Positions 55,911 through 64,000 of a stretch of DNA of 64,000 nucleotides are shown piece after piece. The notes beneath the pieces are model-generated. The model saw nothing but the letters and a program-made list of their open reading frames with translations, searched no databases and was not told where the DNA came from. Within the stretch, counting starts at the first letter, position 1. Every line of letters starts with the position of its first letter. Source of the stretch: Cylindrotheca closterium (Eukaryota; Bacillariophyta; Bacillariophyceae; Bacillariales; Bacillariaceae). The stretch spans positions 248,001-312,000 of the forward strand of contig CAKOGP040001814.1 in the NCBI GenBank assembly GCA_933822405.4, read 5' to 3'. The position numbers and the translations under genes were made by a program.

Positions 55911-58900
55911 CTACCTCAATGTTGATCCACTTATTGGCGCTTCGGTAGGGAACCTGGTGGGATATTTAGACGGAGCACCACTTGGTGGTGGAGATGGAGA
56001 ACGACTCGGTTTGAATGAGATGGTTGGCGATGAGGATGGCGCTGGGGTTGGAGACTTTGAGGGCCTTGCGGAAGGAGAAGTAGTAGGGTTCATGGACTCT
56101 GTAGGGCCTGATGTCGGTCCGGAAGTAGGTGCCTCTGTCTCGCAGACTTCGTAACAATCCAGATTGTATCTCCACTCTCGATAGTTGCTCATACTCGATG
56201 GTCGAGAACAGTAGTTGCTAGGAGCAACATTGACTTCTTCACCGCACATGTAAAAGTAGAAGATGACTTCGAGGGAGCCGCCAGTACAGACACCTTGAAA
56301 GTTGCGGCTACTGAATGTTCCAGTTTGGTAGTCGCAGGTATTAGTGTTTGCAGCCGAGTCATATGTCATGGCTGCCAAAGACATGACACTGTCTGAGAAT
56401 ATTTCCCAATTAACTCGAAAGTTGACAGTATCTCCCTCTTGGCTCTGATCATAGATGTAGATGGGTGCGTTATAGAGGGTACGGTCAATTCCAGTGCAAT
56501 TCTGGGGCCCGCTTCCAATGGAACCTCCTTGTCGTCTCTCAGCAGCGCGCCAAATGCATGGTGTGGGTCGAACACTGATTGAAGGACTGGGTGTTGGGTT
56601 CCTTGAAGGTTCCGGAGTTGGTCTTTTTGTCGGGAAATTGGTAGGGTTCGAACTAGGTATATCACTGGGTGACATGGACGGCAATTGACTCGGAACGTCA
56701 CTGGGCACTGCACTTGGAAGGATACTTGGCACAATGGATGGAGATTCACTCGGTATGACGCTGGGGACATCTGATGGCTGACTACTGGGATTGGATGATG
56801 GCTGGTCGCTTGGTACTACACTTGGAACCATACTCGGCGACTCGCTGGGTACAACAGAAGGCAGAGAGGATGGATTCTTGGACGGCTCTCTCGTTGGTTG
56901 ACCCGAAAAGTTGATCGTCGGAGTCGCACTTGGGCTTGGGCTGGGTACCGTACTGGGGGCCTCGCTGGGTGTTATGCTGGGAACATCACTGGGAGATTCA
57001 CTGGGGTTCTCGGATGGCAATTCGCTGGGGAAGACCGACGGAATCCCACTTGGAAAGTTTGTAGCATCGACTGGGGACGGCATAAGCGAAAGGGAAGGAG
57101 TCATTGTCGGTTCTGATGTTGTTGGTTCGATAGTCACTGTTATTGACGGTGCCGTTGTCACCACCGGAAGGACATTGACCGTTGTTATCGTGGTTACTTC
57201 ATTCTCTGTGAACGCCAAAGTAAGAGCCGCAACTTCACCAGCTTCATTGAATATCGTAATGATCTCGGTCACCATTGTTTCTTCTCCCGATGTAGGATCA
57301 CTGGTGTAGCCCCGTCCCATTTGTAGAAATCCTTCTTGGATTTCTTTCTCGTCTGACATCTCTTTGACATCGAGGAGTAGCTTCTGGAGAAAGAGCTGAA
57401 AGAATTCACCGCTAGAGAGTTGTTCCTGCAACTGACGGCGAGTCGTTTCTGCATCGCCAAACATTGGGTTGTCGCTTGAACATCCTTGGCACACTGTGAT
57501 GGTCTCAAATGTGGTTTCGATGTAGGAGTTGTTGAATTCAGTCTTGGGGAAGAATGATTGTTCGAACAATGTGGCCTCTGCAAGCTCCCGAAGGTACTTG
57601 TCTTGGCAATTGTCTCGTTCCGGGCCCAACGTAATGTTGTTGTAGGCTTCTACCAAAAGACCTTCCAACAAAACAGCCTCGCGATCATCAAATTCGCGTT
57701 CGAAACCCTCCAAAAGGAATGTAACTCTTCCTGGCAGTACCATCGGCTCGGCAATGCCACAGGTAGACAATATCGGGACTGTTGCCATCAGAGTGGTATT
57801 CGTACCGGCCGCAGCTAGACTCACACCTGCAACTGTAGCAGCAGCCGCAGCAGCTACAGTAACAGCGCCAGCAGCTGCGCCAGCGGCCCCAGCTAAAAGA
57901 AAATTCAGTGGGTTAGCCATATGTTGCTTTCGGCAAATATGAAATGATACGATTCAGTGACTTACCAGCAGCACCAGCAGCAGCACCGGCGGCACCCGCA
58001 GCAGCTCCGGCAGCGGCAGCAGCACCAGCTAAAAAGTAGATCAATGAGTTAGAGGCATTTTATGACAAACACAAACCAGTACAAGATCCAATTCCACGAC
58101 TCACCTGCTGCACCTGCGCCAGCAGCTCCGGCAGCTTGTCCAGCCATAGCTTGAACCCTGCGAGTCAATTGGTTAGTCAATTAAATAATAAGAGGTTAAC
58201 ATTGTTTCTGGTTGGAACACTTACGGATTGGGTCCACCGCCGCCGCCTCCTCCACCACCGGCTCCTCCAGCAGCACCGCCGCCTCCTCCACCATTCGCCC
58301 CGACTCCGTTTGATGCCATGTTGTTCACAGCAACTGCGCCATCCGCAGCATCCGTAGCATCCACACCATCACCGGCTGTCCTATTACACATGCTAATGCA
58401 TTTACTGATCCATCCCATCAGTATTGGCACGAACATGGTGCAAGCAATAAAGAGATACGTAAGCACCGACTGTGTCGATGGTGGTTCTTCCTCCTTGTCA
58501 TCTTCTTCCAATATGTACTCATCATTATTGTTGCCATTTTCCACATCTTTTACAAATTCGGGATGACGTGCCCGAAACCTCTTTTGAATCATCAGAGCTG
58601 CACTCTCGGCTCGACTGTACATCAAATAGGCTTCGTCCAGTCCAAGTTTTTGCTCCTGTATCGATGGTGCTTTCGATTGCCGGGATGCTGTCTCGATATC
58701 ATGATCAGCACTGCCATTTTTTCTCCGTGGCATGGTTAGGATAACTGGTATGTTGTCCAGTAGGTCCACTTGAGGTCCATTGTTTTGATTGCGTAGTTGG
58801 CTTCGGTCGATTCTTGGGATTGGAGAAGCTGTGCTGCAGGTGCTGTGACGGTGGCTAGAGAACATTTCATCTTCTGGGATGGACAAAAGACTGATACCAC

Positions 58901-58979
58901 TGTCGGATTGGATGCTTCTATTCAAGAGGTCATGACGCTCTTCATCTTCTCTTTGTTGCTGTTGTTGACTGGTCGACAT
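55911..58979 (-). CDS. Membrane/surface protein with Gly/Ala region and PSxxPS repeat stalk
   Basis: Four exons: 58979-58225, 58157-58105, 58028-57966 and 57892-55911, all in phase, giving 950 residues. The N-terminus is cytosolic-type with a possible IQ-like motif (MIQKRFRARHPE). One likely membrane segment (YLFIACTMFVPILMGWI) follows, then a Gly/Ala-rich stretch split over three exons. A soluble region with an AEATLF...CQGC segment comes next, then a long array of PS-xx-PS repeats (encoded about 56590-57090), and a Cys-rich C-terminal domain (CIWRAAERRQ..., NFQGVC, YFYMCGEEV, NYCSRPS). A Pro/Thr/Ser tail ends the protein. The layout suggests a type II protein spanning the membrane with a rigid extracellular stalk, as in diatom wall-associated proteins (inference). 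Confidence 0.7.
57893..58157. repeat. Duplicated Ala/Gly mini-exon with its intron
   Basis: Exons of 53 and 63 bp, plus the start of exon 4, all encode Gly-Ala-Ala units and share phase-1 splice sites (G|CT). The two introns (58029-58104 and 57965-57893) end in near-identical ctaac.ca.tga....cttttag and begin gt.agtc..tgaat, so exon plus intron was duplicated in tandem. Confidence 0.7.
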
Positions 58980-59713
58980 CTTGCTGTCACTTGAGTGTTT
59001 GAAAATGTTGATCAGAACTTGTTTTGGTTCAATTTCAATTTTGAAAAGAAAAGCTTGGTCCTAAACTTTCACCGGAGGGTCGTTAGTTACTCCGGTAATT
59101 CATTTAAGGACAGGTCGCATTCCTGCTCTGATTCGTAGCCAGCTCGACACGAGGGCTTAAAATGAAACAGAAACAATGTCTGTTCGAGCGTGCGTGTATA
59201 AGCGAACCTGAAAGAATATCCCTAAGCCGGTACTGGAATTTAACGCTGAACCACGACAGAACAGTCGATGACATTCGAGCACCCCACGATCACATCGCGC
59301 GTAGAAGTTCAACTTGAAATTTACAGTTCGCCGCCGCCGAGGTTTGATCGAAATAGCGCCATGTGGCAAGTGTGATTGGATCACTAAGGTAGTTCGTTGA
59401 TTGCCCAACCATGATATTCCATCGCAACTACGACACATGGGTGAAGATAAGACTTCTGGTGTCGATCACTCAATCTGAACAAGCCGCTGTCTTTCCGAAG
59501 AACTGAGCTGGTGTCGAAAATGTTTCTTCTTAAATTTCATTGATTCTTAGCTAGTATACCTCAATAGCTTCAGAAATTTTCAGAGTAGCACCAAAGATCT
59601 GAGACCGCAGTACTCTTTGCCCAGGCATTGGGGAATAGAGATCTGCCTGCGCATTCAGCTTCTTGCTAGAGGAGACACTGTAGTATACGCTTCCCCTCCA
59701 TTCATTCATTCAT
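58980..59713. other. Intergenic, nothing recognised
   Basis: This 734-bp region has a 93-codon minus ORF (59157-59438) without features. It should contain the promoter of the 950-residue gene and the 3' end of the RraA-like gene. Confidence 0.4.
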
Positions 59714-60367
59714 TCACTTGTCCATGGGTGCATCGTTCACAACAATTCCATTGTTGTCACAGACAACGTAATCACCCGAACTAAACGTGACTCCTCCAAA
59801 TTCGACTGGAATGCCAGTTTGCCCCTCATTGCGCTTGAGGGTCTTGCAGGGATGAGTTCCCAGCGCCTGTACCCCTAACGAGCTGAGAGCTTTGATTTCG
59901 TCGACATCTCGGATCGATCCATAAATTACCAACCCTTCCCATCCGCTATTCACACAATCCGCAGCCACTTGATCTCCCAACAAAGCCCGTCGTCGAGAAC
60001 CACCACCATCTACCACCATGACTTTTCCTTTCCCGTCCGTCTTGGCCAATTGTTTGACAAAGGAGTTGTCTTCATGGCACTTGACCGTCACGACTTGGCC
60101 ACCAAAATGATTCTTGCCTCCTAAGTTGTGAAGACCAAGTGAGGGATCCACCACACGAATGGTATCTTCAAAGTCGTCGCAGAGATCGGGTGTCGACTTG
60201 AGCGATGACATGAAACGTAATATGTTATTATTGTTCTGAATAAGATTGGTTCTTTGCTTGGGATTGACTTGTAGTTGTAAGGTTGTAGCTCTAGAAAGCG
60301 TTACTAGCCGTGAATGATGAGCAGTGAGATTTCGGGAGTGTCGCAAGAGGAAGGTTGCGGTTGCCAT
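59714..60367 (-). CDS. RraA/HMG-aldolase-like protein, probably mitochondrial
   Basis: This single exon encodes 217 residues from ATG 60367. An Arg/Thr-rich N-terminus (MATATFLLRHSRNLTAHH, about 40 residues) looks like a mitochondrial presequence. The core matches the RraA / 4-hydroxy-4-methyl-2-oxoglutarate aldolase fold: VMVVDGGGSRRRALLGDQ, WEGLVIYGSIRDVDE (with the conserved Arg-Asp pair), GTHP, and the closing DYVVCDNNGIVV. Members cleave oxo-acids with a divalent metal (HMG aldolase, oxaloacetate decarboxylase), while bacterial RraA inhibits RNase E. Which activity applies here cannot be told. It is divergent from no neighbour of obvious pathway relevance. Confidence 0.8.
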   Translation of the reverse strand: MATATFLLRHSRNLTAHHSRLVTLSRATTLQLQVNPKQRTNLIQNNNNILRFMSSLKSTPDLCDDFEDTIRVVDPSLGLHNLGGKNHFGGQVVTVKCHEDNSFVKQLAKTDGKGKVMVVDGGGSRRRALLGDQVAADCVNSGWEGLVIYGSIRDVDEIKALSSLGVQALGTHPCKTLKRNEGQTGIPVEFGGVTFSSGDYVVCDNNGIVVNDAPMDK

Positions 60368-60623
60368 GGTCTTCACAGTCAAGGTGCGAGGTCGAAGATT
60401 TTCATTTCATGTCGCTTCGATGATGATGAGGGCGTGCGGTGGCTATGAAGATCTTCGACTGTTCCGACTGCGAAATCCCACAAAACCCAATGACAAAGAA
60501 ACACGGAACACAACAAAAACGAAAGCAGAAAGCAGCATGACTTTGGGACAGCCTATTTTGATACTCTATTTGGATTTCCATAGAGTTACTCTATCGATCG
60601 ACATATGAAAGTCACATTCAATT

Positions 60624-62159
60624 TTAAGACTTTCGAAAGGCACTCCTCAAAATATCCAAGTACAAAGTCCCATATCCATGATAACTCAATCCATATGTCA
60701 TGTTGAATGCCATGCTACTCCATTCTCCAGCCGTGACAGGTTCAATCTGAGTGTCTTCGTGAAATTCATTGAATGAGTTCACCATGAGCACGCTAGAAGC
60801 AGACGAGTCCACCAAGGTTCTGGCACTCATGACGGCCGTATCGAAGAGTGAACCGGGAGCACCACCAAAGAGAGACCTCGAAAGTGGAATTTGATTCTCT
60901 TCAAAACGAACCGCCCTGTCATTGTATCCAGGAGATACTGCAGGAATGTAGGCGCAGTTTTTTTGGTTGACAATGCCCTTCCACTCGCGTTGTTCAATCT
61001 CATAGTAGCGGCGGACGTCATCTTCCAGAAAATATCCACCCTTGGAACCGACCGACTTGGACATGCTGCCATAAACATCGTAGTTGGTGACAGCGTCCAA
61101 CAATTCCAGGGCGATTTGGGCGTCTTTGACAACCGAGTCATCTGGAGGTCCAAAGATATGGTCACCAATAATGTAAATGTCTTGCCCACACGCATCTTGG
61201 GCAGCCTGACGCATCACTTGAATGACTTCTGCCAAGAGCCCTTTCTCGTCCAAAAGACGAGACAAGTACATGTAGACCACTGGCTTGCCACCAATATGGA
61301 AGTAATTGGGGTGATTGAAATAGTTGGAACACATAAATTCCATATCCGGACCGACGCGGTGTAAGGAGTAGTTCTCCTCCTCTTTGATTCGGCCAAAGGT
61401 TTCGTAAAAGAGAGAAATCTGAAAGTCGCTATCCAGCAAATCAGGGTGGGTAAGGATGACTTCCCGGGTAGTATTATCTTCTCGAGAATGTTTCCCCCAC
61501 CAAGAAACGCTCCAAAGCTCAATGTTGGCGCGTTTGCTCCACTCCAAATGCTGAGCAATGATCGCGGGATCGCGGTCATCATACTCTCCCAAGACTGGCT
61601 TTTGTCCCAAATTCTTGCGAAGGTAACCGTCTCCTCTATGAAAGTCGTCGGCGTACCAAGGATAGTAGTAAGTTCCTAATGTGACCATGGGGAGACTTGC
61701 ACTTCGGCTTGCAAAGGTGTCAGATACTCCGTACAAGGATGTTGCGCGAGTCAACGACGATGAATTGTCCACCTTCAAAATCATGCGTTCTGTCAGGATG
61801 CCCAAGATGTAGATCAAGAATGCAGAAATGATGAGGCAACACATGGAGCAGGGTTTGAAGATTGATCTTGTTCTCTTGGAATTGGGTGAATATTCGCCAG
61901 TATCCGAGCCCCCTTGGGTACTCTGATGTTTGGCATCATAGTGCCGATCGGACACAATTCCATCTTTGAAGCCACTTGTTATTGGCGCGACTGACGACAA
62001 GACTTCTGTGTCATCGTTTGCAATTGCTTGCCAGGTCTGCTGGAATTTTCTACCGTCATGCCTTGCTGCAAAGTAAGGGGAGGTGCTGGATTGGATGCTG
62101 GCTCCGTTAGACGACAGCCTCTGACCTTGAGATGGGTTGGATGCTAAGTAGGACGACAT
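60624..62159 (-). CDS. GH99-type endo-alpha-mannosidase, type II membrane protein
   Basis: This single exon encodes 511 residues. A cytosolic tail of about 105 residues is followed by a transmembrane helix (CCLIISAFLIYILGILT) and a luminal catalytic domain. Family GH99 features are LGTYYYPWYADDFHRGDG, LWSVSWWGKHS, KPVVYMYLSRLL, IIGDHIFG, and the signature SFNEFHEDTQIEP. Both acidic residues of the NE-HE pair of human MANEA are kept, though the Trp between them is Phe here. GH99 enzymes remove glucose-mannose units from N-glycans in the Golgi, bypassing ER glucosidases. The predicted topology fits that location. It is preceded by an AT-rich upstream region. Confidence 0.85.
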   Translation of the reverse strand: MSSYLASNPSQGQRLSSNGASIQSSTSPYFAARHDGRKFQQTWQAIANDDTEVLSSVAPITSGFKDGIVSDRHYDAKHQSTQGGSDTGEYSPNSKRTRSIFKPCSMCCLIISAFLIYILGILTERMILKVDNSSSLTRATSLYGVSDTFASRSASLPMVTLGTYYYPWYADDFHRGDGYLRKNLGQKPVLGEYDDRDPAIIAQHLEWSKRANIELWSVSWWGKHSREDNTTREVILTHPDLLDSDFQISLFYETFGRIKEEENYSLHRVGPDMEFMCSNYFNHPNYFHIGGKPVVYMYLSRLLDEKGLLAEVIQVMRQAAQDACGQDIYIIGDHIFGPPDDSVVKDAQIALELLDAVTNYDVYGSMSKSVGSKGGYFLEDDVRRYYEIEQREWKGIVNQKNCAYIPAVSPGYNDRAVRFEENQIPLSRSLFGGAPGSLFDTAVMSARTLVDSSASSVLMVNSFNEFHEDTQIEPVTAGEWSSMAFNMTYGLSYHGYGTLYLDILRSAFRKS

Positions 62160-62567
62160 GATGTTTCAAGTTTTGTGCTTTTGAAATTTATGGAATCTGT
62201 AATGAGCATTACTCCACACGCGTCTACATTGAGTCATCTTTGTCTGCTAAGTGCCCGTCTTCTTTCCCCACCTTACACGTACACGTAGTACAGTATAGTT
62301 TTGGTTTTTAAGACCAGCGAAATTGTTTTTAAAATATAAAAGCCAGTCAGAGATGATTGATGCAGTACCTGGTACGTTCAAAACGTGTATTATATAAGTC
62401 TTTTTCCAACTGATAGAAAATGATTTTTGGCCGTAGGAATCCACGAACATTGTCAAAAGTGCGTTATCACGTCGACATCTCATGACTGGAAGCTCGGACA
62501 GGCCGCATGCCATGCCATCCCACAAACCTACTTTGTATTAGGACGCCATTGGAACTGTGCGGCAACA
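62160..62567. other. Intergenic, nothing recognised
   Basis: This stretch of about 400 bp lies upstream of the GH99 gene and of the next plus ORF. AT-rich; no feature supported beyond presumed divergent promoters. Confidence 0.35.
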
Positions 62568-63098
62568 ATGCTAGACAACCCAGTATCAACAGTGTTTGAT
62601 ATCATGTCATTTGTTCCATTCCAACACTGCCGACCAAGAAACGGAAGCCCAACAATCAACTTTTCTCAATCAATGAGGATAAGATCAAGAAGAAACGAAC
62701 AGGCAGAAAGGGGAGAACTGGAAGCTGCTACTGCTACCACTGCTACCCCTGCTACTAGCACTACCAGCAACACACGGAGGGTCATCAAACAAACTTTCGA
62801 AGATTCCAATCAAACCAACGAATACGAATATGACGGAAGTGTCAACAAAGAACAAAATCCAAGTGAGGGTACAGCTGAAAGTAGAATAAGAGTAAGTGAT
62901 GGTGCTGATGGTGCTGGTGGATTGTGTGATTGCGCCGAAGAATCCAAGAATCAAGTGGGATTGTTGGGGCGAGTACTCACTAAACTGACAAAATCACAAA
63001 GGATACGTTGTGATTGTTGTCAAATGCATGGATCTGCCTCTTTGCCGCTCACTCGCTTCCGTCATATTTTCCATATGATTACTATAGTGGAGGCATGA
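62568..63098 (+). CDS. Hypothetical ORF, possible 5' part of the b561-like gene
   Basis: A 176-codon frame starts at the first ATG (62568); an alternative start at 62673 gives MRIRSRRNEQ. It encodes a basic segment, a Thr/Ala run from a repeated act/gct stretch (about 62730-62770), an acidic middle and a CDCCQMHG cluster. No domain is recognised. It could be a separate gene, or an upstream exon of the gene entering at about 63569. Confidence 0.3.
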   Translation: MLDNPVSTVFDIMSFVPFQHCRPRNGSPTINFSQSMRIRSRRNEQAERGELEAATATTATPATSTTSNTRRVIKQTFEDSNQTNEYEYDGSVNKEQNPSEGTAESRIRVSDGADGAGGLCDCAEESKNQVGLLGRVLTKLTKSQRIRCDCCQMHGSASLPLTRFRHIFHMITIVEA

Positions 63099-63568
63099 CC
63101 ATGAAGTGGATCATTGATTGACCACTAATGGACCCAAAGAATGCCAAAAGGCAGAACACTGACGTGGCCATGGGAAGTACCATCGAGTTGACGCTCACGG
63201 CTAGTTGCTTGGGAATTGGATGGAGGCCTCGGGGCTGGTTACTTGGGAATTGGATGGAGGTCTCGAAAAAGGACGGGGGGCCGAATTTTGGTTCTGTACC
63301 GTAAATCCAGGTCTTTTTGGACAGGGATTTAGCCCTCATTATGGCGATCGGCAAACAACGCCCAACGTGATCCAATGTTGTGTGGCCGCCACTGGGGCCT
63401 TTGTCAAGCCTACTTGCTTGAGTATAGACGATCCTAATCACTATGACTTGGTTGTTGTCAATTGGTGCTTGTCACCAGCAGAATCCCCCGCTATCATCAA
63501 GGCATTAGTCAACGACCATATTGATAGTGATGAAACTAATGGCAATATCAAGACGATAAAACGGTAGA

Positions 63569-64000
63569 GCACTCGACGATTGGCATTATTTTGACAGTGC
63601 TGATCCTTCCAATGTTCGTTGCAGGAAAGATTCGATGTTCCAAACTGCAAGGACAACCAGCTGGACGAAGGACGGCTCATTACGCTTTGGTCTTTCACAA
63701 GTTTTTTGGGTACGGAATCTTGATCTTTAGTTGGTGGAACTGCTACACAGGTAGGCACTTTTGTACTTTTGCTAGGACTATGGTATTGTTGGCTGCGTCA
63801 GTGACGAATGAATATGCATTCTCACACGCACTAATCATTTTTTTAGGTCTTGTTCGTATTTCTCCTGCCGATGCATTCTTCCAACTGGTCGTACTATCCT
63901 CCTATAGTATTGGATACGACGTCCCCATATTTGGCTACATCAAGAGTTCTTTGTTCGGGCCATACCTATCATGTATTTGTATCATTTTTGTCTTGGCTGA
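63569..64000 (+). CDS. Cytochrome b561-like membrane protein, partial (runs off window)
   Basis: An exon ending at 63750 (donor gtaggc) joins in phase 1 to an exon from 63847 that stays open to the window end. Together they read hydrophobic IGIILTVLILPMFVAGKI, then HYALVFHKFFGYGILIFSWWNCYTG and LVRISPADAFFQ, followed by two more hydrophobic stretches. The spacing of His residues and the HKFFGYGILI pattern fit the b561 transmembrane core that passes electrons across membranes via two haems. The upstream end is unclear: frames at 63205-63567 and 63083-63200 (MKWIID..., GSTIELTLTASCLGIGW) could be a DOMON-like partner domain but are broken by a TGA at 63119-63121 and a frame change. Confidence 0.45.

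Noticed and set aside
59157..59438. 93-codon minus ORF
   Set aside because: It has no recognisable feature and is expected by chance in a 734-bp gap.
1..64000. CRISPR arrays, rRNA genes, bacterial operons, prophage
   Set aside because: I saw no regularly spaced identical repeats with unique spacers, no rRNA-like conserved blocks, and the gene structures are eukaryotic. tRNA genes cannot be excluded without a covariance search.

Overview
The window looks like nuclear DNA of a diatom, probably a raphid pennate. The genes are compact, with short GT-AG introns of about 70-135 bp. There are several NRT2-type nitrate transporters, Pro/Ser-repeat surface proteins of the type associated with diatom walls, secreted cysteine-rich acetylesterases, and eukaryotic housekeeping genes (GSK3, Aar2, XMAP215/CKAP5, GH99). 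No prokaryotic operons, CRISPR arrays or rRNA genes were seen. The species assignment is inference only.

Layout. 0.5-9.4 kb: an AAA/STAND ATPase with TPR-like C-terminus, a flavin oxidoreductase, the splicing factor Aar2, and GSK3. 10.2-16.3 kb: two tandem secreted/GPI-type SASA acetylesterase paralogs and a CS-domain (NudC-like) protein with repetitive tails. 16.3-18.7 kb: mostly featureless. 18.8-27.9 kb: one 8-exon gene for a 2,847-residue XMAP215/CKAP5 TOG protein carrying an unusual six-fold N-terminal repeat. 28.4-34.5 kb: an FUSC/ArAE-type membrane protein and two tandem paralogs (plus a fragment of a third) of an uncharacterised family. 35.0-47.1 kb: a nitrate-transporter cluster with three almost identical NRT2 genes. 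Two of them are arms of an inverted duplication that also carries a flavin oxidoreductase, intact in one arm and a decayed pseudogene in the other. 47.7-62.2 kb: a DEDD-exonuclease-fold protein that has lost its catalytic acids, a MORN-like protein, a beta-helix surface protein, a 950-residue membrane/surface protein, an RraA-like enzyme and a GH99 mannosidase. 62.4-64 kb: an uncertain ORF and the 5' portion of a cytochrome b561-like gene that runs off the window.

Exon structures were built by reading GT-AG boundaries and checking phase. The multi-exon models for the ATPase, Aar2, GSK3, SASA1, CS, TOG, NRT2, beta-helix and 950-residue genes all close in frame. The NRT2 region is the most interesting: coding exons are nearly identical while introns and flanks have diverged, which points to gene conversion. 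Strong secondary signals are the TOG N-terminal repeat, the catalytically dead exonuclease with repeated W-F motifs, and a palindromic TACCGGTA word confined to non-coding DNA.
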